DNA of 64,000 nt from Serinus canaria (taxonomy: Eukaryota; Chordata; Aves; Passeriformes; Fringillidae): contig NC_066315.1 in NCBI RefSeq assembly GCF_022539315.1, positions 95,337,990 to 95,401,989 on the forward strand, in the 5' to 3' direction. The position numbers were made by a program, and so were the translations under genes. The notes beneath the pieces were generated by a model that worked only from the letters and a program-made list of their open reading frames with translations, had not been told where the DNA came from and did not search any database. Each line of letters begins with the position of its first letter. Within the stretch, counting starts at the first letter, position 1. Below, in pieces: positions 24,291 to 36,920 of the stretch.

Positions 24291-27200
24291 TCCAATTCCA
24301 TTTTCTGTTTTCCCTTTCTGCACGTCTTTCCCCTTTTGTCTTTTACCTTTTTCCTTTGTAGTTGCCCGAGTCCTTCCACCATTAAACTGATTTTAAACTA
24401 TTGTCCTTGCTTTGTGAAACTACTAATGGCCCACCAATAGACATGTTCTCATCATGCTTGAAATTTCTCAGCCCTTTTTTTCTCATACAACATCATGGAG
24501 TTTATCATAATTCCCATCTTAGCAGTGATATTATAAATTTAAAATTGCTTAGTTGCTTAGCTCTAATGAGCCCAAAAATTCATTAGCTCACATTTATTTC
24601 CTGGATGGAAGAATTTAGAGATGTTTCTAGTGCACGTAACTTAATACTCATTTAAAGATCCAAATACAAGTGGGATCTGTTTTTCTTGTAGCACACACAG
24701 TTACTCAGCTGTAAAAGGTTTGTGAAAATGCATAAACTGCTTTTTCTATAAAATTCTCCCACCAGGTTTACATTAGATTTTGAGTTGATTCAGTCAAGAC
24801 TATCAATCACATTAACAAATAGTTGGGAGTTCTATTCTTTGCTTGAAACTCCAATAAAACGATACTAAGTTATTAGGAAATCTCCTTCAGAACCTGGATT
24901 TGCCCTCTTAGTTCCTTAGAGAGCTGCTACCATCTGATATTAATGACACAGGTCCTGCAATTAAGCCTGACTCAACAGGAGAACATGATGACATAATTCT
25001 AAGTTATATACTTCTAAAGTAAAAAGATAGAGTGCTAGATCTGATAGGGTGTTGTCCACCTCCTTATGTATTTGCATGTCTTCATTAATGAAAATGGCCT
25101 CATTTTTCATTGAAATTGAGACACATTTCCCACTACAAGGATCAATTTTTTCATCTCCACATAATTCAAATAATTTAAATGTGTTTCAGATTCAGTGTCT
25201 GCCTGAGAAATCTTAAAAATGTATGAAAAAAACCCTTAAATTTGTGGACTATTTCCAGAAATAGGAAGCCAAAGGCAGAATTTTTTCCCATTGAAGCATT
25301 CTGGAAGCCTCATCTTAGACAAATTTTCCTGCCTATTCTTGTTCAAGGAACTAGATTTCAAGAATTCACATCAGTGTCATGTCACATTTTTTGTTCAAAA
25401 CCAGTAAAAATACAGAATATGGACAACTACAGAGATAGTAAGGAATGCTCTGATAATTTATCTTCACAGTTTCTATGAATGGGTGGTTTGTAGATGTATT
25501 CAGAGAGAGCAATAAATCCCCATGGAGAATTTGCTATGCTCCTGCACTCCAGCATGTTTCTCCTGGCTGCAATGGGCTTCTCTGAGACAGCTGAGTGTAA
25601 TTGTTAACATTAACTTTTGAACACTTGTCCACACAGGGAATTAGGGCAAAACAGTTTTTGTGCTCTGAATTCCCAAGGTTTATTTCCTCTCATGATTGTA
25701 ACCCAAACTCAGCTATAGGTTTCTTTGTATAATTGCCTGTTTTCTAAGATTTTCTAACTTTGACCTCCTAAGCTTGATAATGTTTTTTTCCATGCAAGAT
25801 CTAGATATTGCCTAGATTTTTCAAGATGAGATTAGGAGATGGGTGTGATACTGTTATAACATAGCCATATTTTATTTTCAGGCTTTGGCAAAAATTACTC
25901 TCTACCCTACAATGCATCTATTTTTTATGATATGTCAGAAGATGTACTTGCTAAAAAGACTTTTAAAAAAGCACCTAAAAATAATCTTCCAGAAAAAAGT
26001 TGTTCAAAGTCCTGTATTTTACCTTTTCTCTAAGCAATACATTCAAGAAATTCAAGTAGAGAGAAACATATAGTGCTACTTTTTCAGCAAAGTACACTTC
26101 CAAAACCTGGTATCTGAGTCATCATCCTCTACTGCTTAGAGATTTGCATAGCATCTGGTAAATTTTCTACAGAACTGAGAGATGCTTTTTTTATTTAATA
26201 ACATTATGAATCTTTCTATGAAAGGGACAGCTGAGAAAAGCCATGCTTTAACAGCCCCAGTGAAGATCCTACTCAAAAAATTTTGGTTGAACACACAGTT
26301 TCATGTTTCACCAGGTCTCAGAGGAGTATATTATGACAGGGAACACACACTGTCTCTCCACAGCAGTCTGTTTAAAGTCAAGGTGCAATTTCACCATTAT
26401 ACATCCAGGGCACAATTCTTTTAGGCTGTCATGCATTGTCCTGTCCAAAAAGACATCCTAGGTTTTCCATAACCAATAGAGAGAGAGTTACATCATTCCT
26501 GGACACTTGCCTAAGGTAGACAATGTTCCTTTCTTTACAAGAACATGTTTCTATTTATTCTGTAGAAGGTATAGGTTATTAAATATTTAGGCAGCTAACC
26601 TTTGGATTATTAAAATGTGTAGAGAGAGGGAGGAGGGCAGGATGTGTGTGAATTGCATTCATTCCTTTATTATTTATGGATCCCCTTCCTGGATAAAGAA
26701 AAACAGAAGCGAAATGTCATGAGTTACTCTATCGTATAGTAAATTTCCTTCTCTGGAGTTATTTTCAGTTTTTGAACTAAAGAATTAAAAACACTTCTTT
26801 TAAAAGTAGCAAGGAAAACAAAACAAAACAAAAAAACCCACCTGGTTTTAATGTTGAAGCATTAAAAATTAATATTCTGAAGACCAAGTCTGTATTGGTG
26901 TTATATAGATATTTCTCATTATCTTGCACACAAATGGAATTGCCTCTCTTACTTGCAAAATTATATACTAAAAATAATTCAAGAAATTATTTCCTATGAA
27001 CAAGAAGAAAGGTGAAAAAAGGCAGAAACAGGAACTTACAAGTGACTTAATCTCAATTACTCCTTCTCCCACTGTTTTTGAAAATCTTTTCTACTTGAGG
27101 AGGTCAAAAGTACTGAAAGGAGAACCATGTTCTATGGGGTTCCCCAAATCCATATTCAATTATGCAATGTTTGTTCTAAATGCTGGAAAGGACACAGAAA

Positions 27201-29714
27201 TGAAAATTAAGTGTACAAGTAGTGCTTTCAGATTTTTGTTGTTGTGTGGCATTTGTCATCTCAACATTGTCTTGTACTAATAAAGAGGAAAACATAGTCC
27301 CCAGCACAGACTTTGGGGCAAAAGTCAGACAGAAGCAATTTGCCCAAAGTAGTTGTTTTAATGAAAGTATAAAAGAGACCTACAGCAGGTTTCTAGGAAA
27401 GGCACTGTCCTAAGTTCTCGATAGTACTTCTAGGAGAATGTGTTAAGACAAACAACACAATTTTTGTCTCAATGACAAAGAAATCCAAGGCACAAGAACC
27501 TAAAAATTGGTGACAGCCAAAACAGAGTTGTTTAGAGTGTTTTTAGAGCTTTTTGTTTGCACTTTATGTACAGTGTTTGCAGTCTATATTGAGTTCATAA
27601 TGGGAGATGTAGTGGTCCTCCCAAGGAGAGAGAAGATGTAACAAGCAGTGCATCTCTGGGGCTGTGCTTTTTGTTATCACTCTTCAAGTACATTAGATTT
27701 AGGGTTCATCTCAGCTGAAGTAAATCTCTACAGAACACATACCAGAAATATAGGCTAAGCCTGGGAAAGATTATGACCCCATATAAATTGCTTTTGAATG
27801 AGAATGTTTTATATTCAAGCTTTGCTCCAGGATGAAAATCCTTCCTAGCAGTCAGAAACTTAAACTGAGAAAGAAAACACAAGATATGACACCAGTCTGA
27901 ATGGTGCCCACAGAGCTGCAAGGAAATGTTGTTTTGACTCTTCTGTCTTACAAGACCCATTATTTGCTATAAATCAAGCCTGCTTGCTTTATTAGTATAA
28001 TTGGCAAGAAATACAAACATTGCCTATCATTTTTCTCTTCCCCCAGTAAATATAGCATGCTTTTATGACTGTGTGATAGACCACAAAGGAAACTTTTTAC
28101 CAGATACAGCCTAGGACATAAATTATAGTCCTGATCCTTGACTGTCATGTCTGCTGCTAGCAAAAGTAAAAACAAAGTAAAAAACCTGAATTAAAGGTAA
28201 TGATAAACCAGAGATAGTAGGTTTCCTGCAGAAAGCTGCACTGTGGCTATTGCTGTTATTCACAGGAAGACTTCATAAGGGTTTTTGATAATACACTTTA
28301 CAGATAGTCTGTTAAAGGCACATCTCCATTTAAAATAAAGGTGCAAACACTATCAAAGACAAGGATATAGAAGCAGGAATAATCAGAATATGTAAAAAAA
28401 AAAAATCTTCTGAATATTGTCACTTCATAAAAATAATTTTACTGAATTACTCTCCAAAATGCTTGTACAACAAAATTCTGGACCCAGTGGCCAAACCAGT
28501 AACACCAGTGTCTGAAATTCTTCTAGTCTCATCACTTCTGAATTATACTTCTGCACCTTTTGTTTCCATATTAGCAATCATAATAAATTCACAGGTACAT
28601 TCTCAAGTTTCCTAAATTTAATAGTCCCTCAGAACACTCAAGAATTTCTTTGATTTTTATTGCAAATATTAATCCTTCAAAAGAAGTTTTATTTTCTCTG
28701 ATGAATTTTTAAAGATCTGTGGTATTAAAATAATTAAAACTTGTAAAGCAACTGCTTAACCATCACACTGCAGTTTGAGGGATGTGTATACACATTTATG
28801 TTTTGTATTTGGCTGTTTGAATGCTACACTGAATGTTGTTTATCATAACATATTTTCTCCTTTCCTTAGTTTACTCTTATTTGCAACTCTACAACTCTAC
28901 AATTAAATAATAATAATTAAAAAAAATACAGACTGAAAGAGAGCATAGAGATGAATATTGGAAAACCTTTCCTTGGCTGTCAATTGTGGATGAACGTGAT
29001 GCCAATCCTGCCTCTACAAAACCTGTCTCATCATAAACAGAGTATAACCAATTTACCAATAAATCTGTTTTCCAGATTCATTGTGGAGTGCTATCTTACA
29101 AGATGTTCATTCACAGAATTGTTGTCAGCAAGTACAAAAAAATAAAATTTGTAATGTAATTTAACCCTAAGTAAGGTAAATAAAATTTTTTATAAAGTTG
29201 CAAATATAAGGTTACAAAAATAAATTTATTAAAAAGTTAATGAACCTATTTTTTTGTCAGTAACAGCATTCTGATTAATTTTTGAAACCACTGTCTAAGT
29301 GGCATTAGGTAACATTTCACAATTCTTATCTTCATTGGTAATGCATCCTAGGCGCCTCAGGCAGGAAGTTCTGGTTCCATATCTACATGGTAAGACATAC
29401 ATCCTCTTATCCCAGGCAGCTGAACGTGTCAGGATGCCACAACTCCAATCCCAGGATTCTGCCACACAATGGGAAATTTGAATATGTCTGATAATTCTAA
29501 CTTGGTGACTTATGGGATCCTTCACCATTTACAGTTTTTCAGGGAAAAGGCTGCAGCTTTATGCAGATCACAGATTAAAGGAATGTCAGAAGAACTAGAA
29601 AGATGTTGAATCTAGGGGCTTCCTTCTGAGTAATTTTATGTTTTAAAAAATAAAATCTATTCAATTTTTTCCATGCTCTGTCTGGAAATAGGTGAAAGGT
29701 AAGAAATAGAAATT
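24291..29714. other. AT-rich sequence, no gene seen
   Basis: Contains an (AAAAC)n-like patch at about 26815-26838 and an A-run near 28395-28407. The minus-strand frame at 29295-29528 is Cys/Arg-rich and slightly unusual, but no family or splice sites support it. No repeat family was recognised. Confidence 0.45.
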
Positions 29715-29915
29715 CAACCAGAGCATTGTTGGGCTGGAACAAGATCTCCAGGGAAGTGGTCACAGCACCAAGCCTGACAGAGCTCAAGAAATGTTTGGAC
29801 AATGTTCTCAGGGACATGGTTTGAACCTGGGTGTGTCCTACAAAGTGTCAGGGGTTGGAGTCTATAATCCTCACGGGACCCTGCCAACTCTGCATACTCT
29901 GTGGTTCTGTGAAAT
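29715..29915 (+). mobile_element. CR1 LINE 3' tail
   Basis: Typical CR1 3' UTR and terminus: 'ctccagggaagtggtcacag' near 29747, 'gacagagctcaagaaatg' near 29777, 'tggacaatgttctcaggg' near 29797, 'ggggttggagtctataatcc' near 29852, then a terminal 'ctctgtggttctgtg' at about 29898-29912, a degenerate ATTCTATG-type 3' repeat. Only about 200 bases remain. Open frames on both strands here are artefacts. Confidence 0.92.
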
Positions 29916-31234
29916 ACTTCAGGTCTGCTGAGAGCACAAAACACAAAAATTCTACTTGTCTTTATGGGATTATAAAGGCATGGGACATCTGGAAAACAGT
30001 AAGATTAAGAGAAAGAATTGAATATTGTAAAGCACCATGTATGTTGCAAAGTGAACTTTACCTCTTACACACAGGAGATGGAGCAACACTAAAACTCTAA
30101 TAACTTTCATTAATTTTTGAGTTCTCCTGAAGAGCAGTTTAACTAGAGTGGAAAAGCTATATGCATCAGGTTCACTGTAACATTCAAACAATGGCCAAAA
30201 ATCAAACATTTGAGAGATGATGGAATCTCAGCATATATGCCTTTTCACACAGTTTTCCAAATAATTTAAAACAGATATCATAAAATATTATTATAATAAT
30301 ATTTTTCTTAATTGTAATTCTTTTAAGCAATATACCTGTATATATCTGTATAGGTTTCTATAGGTTTCACATACATCTGTAGAGGTTTCTAACACCTGCT
30401 TTAAATGGAACTAAAAACATTCTCAACAAAGAGTCTCAAGTCCAGCTAGATATCAAAGGATAAATGTTTGATTTGGGTTCTCTGCCATTTGGAGAAAATT
30501 CACACAGTGCAACTAGAGCAATGGAGTCTCTTTGTCTTAATGAAAAGTAAATCTTCGTCCCTCTCCAAGTGCTTGGCACTGCTAAAATGGTTGCACTATT
30601 TGTGTTACACTCCACAGGCTTAAATTTTTTAACTAGAAATAACTTTTCAGGACTACCTTTCATATTATATAAGAAAAAAATCAATAGGATTTTTTTTCCT
30701 ATTCATGAAGTCCAGTTATTAATGATTAAAAACCAATAGAATTATTTACGTAAGTAAATATTGCAGAATTCTTTCAGTCTATAATTATTTATCTATGTGA
30801 TGAGAATAAATATTTTATATTTTGGCATATCACACTCGCCAATCAAAAATTTTCAGACATTATATAAAATATTGCATTTCTCTTTCTCTTGTAGGAAAAG
30901 TGGAGGGAGAGGAAGAATAATATCTTGAATGGCTATTAGGAGAAATGCTCTCTTTTTCCACTAGGAATAAAAAACAACAGAGAAGAACCCAACAGCTAGT
31001 GTTTAAATATTTTGTGTTTCAATTGGAAAGAAACACTTGAAAACTTAACTATCATATAATTTCAGATTGTTATCTTCCTTTTAGACCATCATCACATTTT
31101 AGCCAAAAGAAGAGACAAAAATGCATCACAGGAAGGATATGACTTCATGCAGTGAAGGAGAAAGGAACTGCATCACCTGCTGTGGAAGACAAGAACGTCT
31201 GAGAACAAAAAAAAGATGTAATTTGGAAAAATCA
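29916..31234. other. AT-rich spacer between two CR1 tails, with a 24-bp palindrome
   Basis: An AT-only perfect palindrome of 24 bases lies at 30282-30305 (centre TATA). A degenerate tandem of TATAGGTTTC/AGAGGTTTC-like units sits at about 30345-30390. No coding frame is supported. Confidence 0.6.
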
Positions 31235-31410
31235 GATGATATCTGAGTGTCACTATAGGGGATTTGACAGAGTTCAAGAAGTGTTTGGACAATGCTCTGA
31301 GGCACATGGTGTAGTGACTCTTGGGGTGTCCTGTGCAGGGACAGGAGTTGGAATAAATGACCCTTGTGGGTCCCTTCCAACTCAGCATATTCTGTCACTC
31401 CGTGATGTTT
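31235..31410 (+). mobile_element. CR1 LINE 3' tail
   Basis: The same CR1 3' region as at 29715-29915 and in the same orientation: 'tttgacagagttcaagaag' near 31263, 'tggacaatgctctgaggcac' near 31287, 'ggtgtcctgtgcagggacag' near 31325, 'tgggtcccttccaactcagc' near 31367, and a degenerate 'attctgtcactccgtgat' terminus at about 31388-31405. It is better preserved than the first copy and severely 5'-truncated. Open frames in both directions are spurious. Confidence 0.93.
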
Positions 31411-32137
31411 TTCAGCAAAGAGTTTCAATGTACATTTCTTTCATCCAAATTTAAGACAAGATAAGTGTTTAAATCTTGGGATTTCTTTAAGAAGAAAAAG
31501 GCCAAGTACAAAAATAAAAATTAAAATAAAAAAGGATACAGACAAAAAGAATGGCTAAAATAAATATAAAGAGTATTTACACAAAAGGAAAATTTATAAT
31601 ACATGTCAAAACCAGCTTTAGCAATTGAAAGATTTTTAACTGGGACTTTTTTAAATAGATATAAGTGTGCAGTTGTGCTTGATTACAGCAACTAAATGTC
31701 AACCCAACTGTTTTTTAAAAATGTTCTCACAGTGCTACCCTAGGACACTGGAATTTCTTTAATTTCTGTAATGGATCTAGAATTTCTGTAATGTAGTTGT
31801 ATTGATTTTGCAGTTTGAAAAAATAAGACATTTCTTTAAATTAAAAATAAATTCCCACTCTGAAGTCTTATTTCTTTCCAGATAACTTCTTAATATCTGA
31901 TTTCAATGAAAGCTTCATGACAGCTACTGTGAATCATCCACATTAATGTGGTATAATAGAGCCTGACTTCCCTTCAGACACTGGGCATATATAAATGTAA
32001 ATCCAGTATATTCTAGAGTTCCTTCTGACTTACTTTTAGTAATCAGACCTAGTGAAAATGAATGCCTTGACAAAAGATTTCTCTTAACACTGAGTTATCA
32101 TGGGAATTATGTGCATTAGGTAAGATCTGATTAGAGG
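31411..32137. other. AT-rich sequence, no gene seen
   Basis: No coding frame, repeat family or regulatory motif cluster was recognised. Confidence 0.5.
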
Positions 32138-32176
32138 AATTATTTTGAACAATTCTTTCAGTTGTTCAAAATAATT
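32138..32176. repeat. Perfect hairpin, 15-bp arms, 9-nt loop
   Basis: AATTATTTTGAACAA (32138-32152) is the exact reverse complement of TTGTTCAAAATAATT (32162-32176), separated by nine bases; G-T wobbles could extend it at both ends. It is not simple sequence, since each arm contains a GAAC/GTTC core. Confidence 0.9.
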
Positions 32177-33924
32177 TTTAGTCACATGAAAAGATTGAAT
32201 TACTGACCTAAATGGCATCTCATATAAGGCAAAGAGTTCTAAAAACCCTTGCTCAATTCTGAAATCAAATATTTCCATAAAATTCTGCATAGCATTTCCC
32301 AGCTTTTTTTTCTGTAGCCTTACCAGAACTTAATGTAGAATATAAAACAGCCAGTATAAACAGAGTAAGACTAATCCAGATATTTTACAAATATATCCAA
32401 AGGCAAAAGCAAAATCCTATTTGTCTTAACTTACCTTCTAAATGTATCTGACCATTCAGACCTACATGAAATTCAAAGGTATTTTTCAAATAGGAAAAAA
32501 ATACCAGAGGAAAATCATTAATTCTAGTTATGATTATTAGAGATGTACAGATTTATAAAATAGTTTTAACCATTCAAAATTTTACAATTATATTTGAACT
32601 AGAATTTGAAACGACCTCCCACAGATATTTTCGCTATTACTTGACCAAAAAAAATACTAATTGAGAAATGATTGCTCAAAATCAATTTTCATTTGTCTAA
32701 AAATGAAAGCCAAATGGGGCTTCAGTTTAGGTTAGTACTAATTTCCATGCTGCAAAGAAAGGGAAATTATCAGTTGCAAGCTAGATAAACCTGCGTGCCA
32801 TGCACTTGTAGCATGCTTCCTGCTTTATCAACTATTCTAGTAATACTTCCAATGACAGAAATGTAAAACATTCCAGTGTGACAGTGAGAGAACCAGGTAC
32901 TCTAATTAAAAAACCCAAGTGTTTGCCTCTCCCTTCCATGTCAAACAGACCTGTGAATGTGAGGACATGTTTTGACACCTTCTGTTATAGAAGCATAGTG
33001 TGGCATAGGAGTTGTAATTTGTTGTCTCGCAAAAGAGAGAAACCAAACTGAGGCAGATGTCTGGGGATTTGTATGGGCAGTTTTCAAGTCTTTAAACAAA
33101 AACAACAAAACAAAACAAAACAAAGCAAAAATAGTTAATCAGTAATTTCTTTACATAATCATTGTTGCTTTGGTAGAATGAATTGATGTGCATGCTGACA
33201 ATTATAATAGTCTTCTAAATAAGAGCTTTGTTTCTCTATGGATCATTTGGTTCCCAGTCCCAAAATGTGAGTCCTTTTGTTTTTCTTGAGCTGACAAGTT
33301 CCAAGGTTATTAAGCCTAATAAAGTCATAGTAAAAATGATCCAAAAGTAGTCAAAAGGGCTCTTGATTAGTGAAAAACTCTCTGTACTTTTTAAACACCT
33401 AGAACTTCCTAAAATCTGAAGTGATTGGTTATGTTATTTCTGAGCAAATCAAGTTCTCCGTTACAGAGGCTGGAACTCCCAAATAAGGGAAAAAAATGCC
33501 TTAAATGTCATCAAGACATTTATAAGTAATAAAAAAAATATTGCTTTGATTATAGACCACTCATCCTTTTTCCTTCGTCCACTACATGCTTTGACAAAGT
33601 ACATTAGTATTTTCAATTATCTAAGCTGCAACTAACAACTCTGTTGTGTAAGACAATTTTATTGAAACATTGAGAAAGTCATATATGGTTTTTTTTAATC
33701 TATAGCACACTTCTTTAGAAAGAAAAAAATAATTTAAAATATATGAAAAATGTAATATTTGTTGTACAAAGTTTCTGTGGTTAACCCCAAATGGCAACTA
33801 AGTAACACACAGCCTCTCAGTAAGTCTTTTCCCTGCCCATACTGTAAAGGAGAATCAGAAAGAAGAGCAAAATGTTTTTGTTAACATAAAAATATTTTAA
33901 GGATTGAAACAAAATATGAAATGA
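32177..33924. other. AT-rich sequence, no gene seen
   Basis: An (AAAAC)n microsatellite lies at about 33096-33131. Nothing else was recognised. Confidence 0.5.
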
Positions 33925-34329
33925 TGATGATAATAATATTAATATTAATATTATTCTTATTATTATTAATAATAATAATAACTGTAATAACTTATTATTA
34001 AGGAGATAAGGAATAAAACGCAAGAGAAAAAAGTGATAAACAATAGAACTGCTCTCCATCCTCTGCCCCTGGCAGCTGATTTCCCCTGGTTTACAGATTG
34101 AACATGATGTTTTATGTATCCCTTTGGCCAGTTTGGGTCAGCTGTCCTGGCCATGTTGCCTCTCAGCTTCTTTTGCATCTGCTCACTGACAAAGCATGGG
34201 ATACTGAAAGTCCTTAATTTAAAGCAAGCACTATGTAGCAACAACTGAAACATTATTTTCCTACTCAATCCCAAGCACCTCACTGTACCAGCTACTAAGA
34301 AGGAAATTATACCAGCTGAAACCAGAACA
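33925..34329 (-). mobile_element. Avian ERV LTR, 3'-truncated
   Basis: Read on the minus strand it begins at 34329 with TGTTCTGGTTTCAGCTGG, the known start of a widespread avian LTR (TGTCCTGGTTTCAGCTGG type). Expected blocks follow in order: 'agtagctggtacagtg' (about 34298-34283), 'agttgttgct' near 34240, 'aggacttt' near 34215, 'gccaggacagctgacccaaa' (about 34153-34134), a degenerate TATA region near 34095, 'cttgcgtttt' (34024-34015), and finally the family's ATT-repeat tract. The copy stops in that tract, so the polyadenylation segment and the 3' CA end are missing. The tract has grown into AT palindromes at 33932-33955 (24 bp) and 33957-33978 (22 bp). No retroviral genes are present. Confidence 0.85.
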
Positions 34330-35014
34330 AAGGGAAATTAGCCAACATTCATGAATTCTTTCAAGAAATTTGTGCAAAATATTTTTGGATAACTGACAAA
34401 AAAATGCCCAAAAATAACCAAGAGCAAAACAGCATTGCAGAATCACTTGGGTTCCAGTATTAAAAGACAATGTTTCTGGTGCTCACTTCAGTGGAGTTTA
34501 TTTCAGGCTTGGGAAATTAGTTTGCAGTGCACAGTCATGCTTCATCACTTTATAGTTCTGTGTAAACTGACTTGTAGTATAAATTGTTGTGGTAGGTGGC
34601 AATCAAAAACCTAAACACACCTCACAGTACTGTGTGGCTGGTATACGGTGCTCTGTATGTGATTACACATTCATATATACACCAAATATTTTTATCCTGC
34701 CCACACAAGCTATATTCTATCAAGTGCTTATGAGCTGTCTATATGAAAGCTTCTAGAACATGAAAAACATCCAAAGTAGTATAGAATGAGGTTTGAAAAT
34801 ATTCAGAAAAAGGGTACAATTACAACTGTTCTGTAAGTATGCATAAGTGAAGCATAATAATAAAGTGAGGTTTTTGTTTGGTGGGTTTTTTTGTCCGGTC
34901 TGAGCAAAAAAATAATTTTTCATGAAGAGCGTAAAGACAACAATATACAGCAGCACGGTGAGAGCACTCACGCCTTTCAAAAAGAGCCTGCATTAACTTC
35001 TTACAATTGATATT
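34330..35014. other. No gene seen
   Basis: Ordinary sequence with short chance frames only. No repeat family was recognised. Confidence 0.5.
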
Positions 35015-35215
35015 TTGTTGCTGCTTCTCCTCTTGAAAGCAGTACTGGGTCTAAATGTCCTTTTGCACAAGAGGTCAATGGAGTTGGAAGACACTGGCCC
35101 TCCTGCAGGAAATAAATCAAAGTCATCCACAATAATACCTCTCCCAGTCACTACTGGGACAATAGCAATAAAGTTTGACCCGGCAGCAGCCAGCCGCCGT
35201 AGAATAAGAAAATAA
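35015..35215. other. Coding-like patch, candidate exon of unclear strand
   Basis: The plus frame (66 codons) has a polar, Pro/Thr-rich part ending in a basic SRRRIRK tail; upstream is a pyrimidine-rich stretch with possible acceptor AGs at about 35037-35042, and a weak GT donor follows GCCGCC near 35198. On the minus strand a frame also stays open with an equally protein-like product (a segment like IAIVPVVTGRGIIVDDFDLF), so the strand cannot be decided. The 3' end is a GC- and CpG-rich island (CCGGCAGCAGCCAGCCGCCG, about 35179-35198) that stands out from its AT-rich surroundings. I recognise no family. It may be an exon, an old mobile-element piece or chance. Confidence 0.25.
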
Positions 35216-36875
35216 TATAGTTGTTCCTTCTTACTTTATACTCTTTATACTATTTGGTTAAATATAGCTCATCATCTAGACAATTTGGTATCACAATAAG
35301 TGAAGTTTTCTAAAAAAATCAAAATAAAACAAATTTTAAAAATCACTATATTTTCCTTATCCTTTATTTTAGTAATCTTGGGTGTACTAAGTCAGTTGCC
35401 TCTATATTTGGTCTCCAAGACACAAGACTTGAGAGGAGAAAACAAATAGTAAACATGAAGGCAATAAGTAGGAGAAAAAAACAGGGAAATCCAAAAGTAT
35501 GTATGGCCTTAGGAAAACAACAGCTAGAATTCCTCATGAGGAAAATCCTTCCAAATGGAATTTTCAACTCAGGATTCCATCATTCACAGCTGCAAACCGT
35601 AGCTCACAGATCTGTTAAATTGTATATGTATCATGAAATTAAAACATCTAAAGCCTTAATTTTTCACTCTGTTCTGATACTTTTATATGTCACAAGGAAG
35701 CAGAGTGCCATCATTGCTTCTGCTGCTCCAGAAGAGTTTGTGCTGCCTTCCACTGCTGGGTTGAATGTCCTCTGGTGATGGTGGTGCTGTCTCCTGTGGT
35801 TTGGTGCTTGTGGAAGCATTGCCCTTTCCTACCATGTGCCTATGCTCATTTGAAGTTTGTCTGTGTTGTTTACTGTACCACGTGCAGTCTTATCATACAA
35901 CCCAACAGCCCATACTTTTAATGACAGTTTAAGGATAAATCTCCCTAACGTCACTCAAGGAATTGGTCTTTTACAGCAAAAATGGACAAAATGGAAGAAT
36001 TTACACAAACTTAACTGCCAGCATAGTCCTTTTACCAAAAATAATGAGAAGACCTTTTGACTTTGCAGCATCACTCAGTGCATAAAGCAAGTATATTGAC
36101 ATAGATGCAGTTATTTAAACAAGTAGAGTGAATGCTTTCAAGTCTTACACATGTGTTTAACTGTCAGTACTCATTAGTAAATTCACGTTAAAAAGAAGAA
36201 AAAAAAAATATTATTCCTACCAGTTTTAGTAACTCTTAGTTATTTGAAAACCTGTAAACACTCTTACAGTTGTAATGGATTTTTAAGCCAGTAAATTGAA
36301 GTTAGAATGTCATAGATCTGTAGTGGGCTTTCAGATACTTCAATTATAGGAAAGAGAGACCAGGACTGCAGCCATGATAATGATGCTGAACAACAACAAT
36401 TGTGTTTTTCAGATTACAGTAAGTGCAATTAGACCACATAAATATACTGGTCAAGCAGTGAAGGGCCGATCATAAAAAATGAATTTTTAAATGAAGTCTA
36501 TTAGGAATGTACAAGGCCAGAGTGGGTATTATTGCCAGTCCTTTATTTATGGGTTTATGCAAGGCCTTGTTTAATGGAATGCCAACACTGCAGTGGAGGA
36601 CAGTTGATTTTGCCCAGTGCTGCACTTTGAGCTCAGAATCTTCTGATTAACTTCAGTGAATTTCAGACTAAGCCTAGAGTGCTTTCTCCTCCAGCTCTGT
36701 GGTTGCAGTAACATTCCCAATGGAGTCACTGAGAATGACACATGAAAACAGACGGAATACAGATTGAAATACTGGACTATAAAGTGAGTTCCCCTTGGGA
36801 ACTGAAACATGCTATGCAAGATACCTATCTGGATGGGAGAAACTGCATTCCTCCTCTTCTTTAGAATGATGAAAT
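35216..36875. other. No gene seen
   Basis: 35690-35850 is enriched in CTG/TGG words and could be decayed transcript-like sequence, but the frames (35455-35778, 35857-36060) show no recognisable domain. The rest is ordinary AT-rich DNA. Confidence 0.45.
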
Positions 36876-36920
36876 ATCTAGATTTCTCAGATTGAGAAAT
36901 CTAGATTTCTCAGATTGAGG
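36876..36920. repeat. 23-bp tandem duplication containing a 20-bp palindrome
   Basis: The block CTAGATTTCTCAGATTGAG occurs twice with a 23-base period. Across the junction, TGAGAAATCTAGATTTCTCA (36893-36912) is a perfect 20-base palindrome. Confidence 0.9.

Noticed and set aside
24181..24390. Overlapping small frames on both strands through the CCTCT tract
   Set aside because: Low-complexity composition created by the polypyrimidine repeat.
29295..29528. Cys/Arg-rich 77-codon minus frame that looked like a cysteine-domain exon
   Set aside because: Cysteine spacing fits no family I know, there are no convincing splice sites, and the frame is short.
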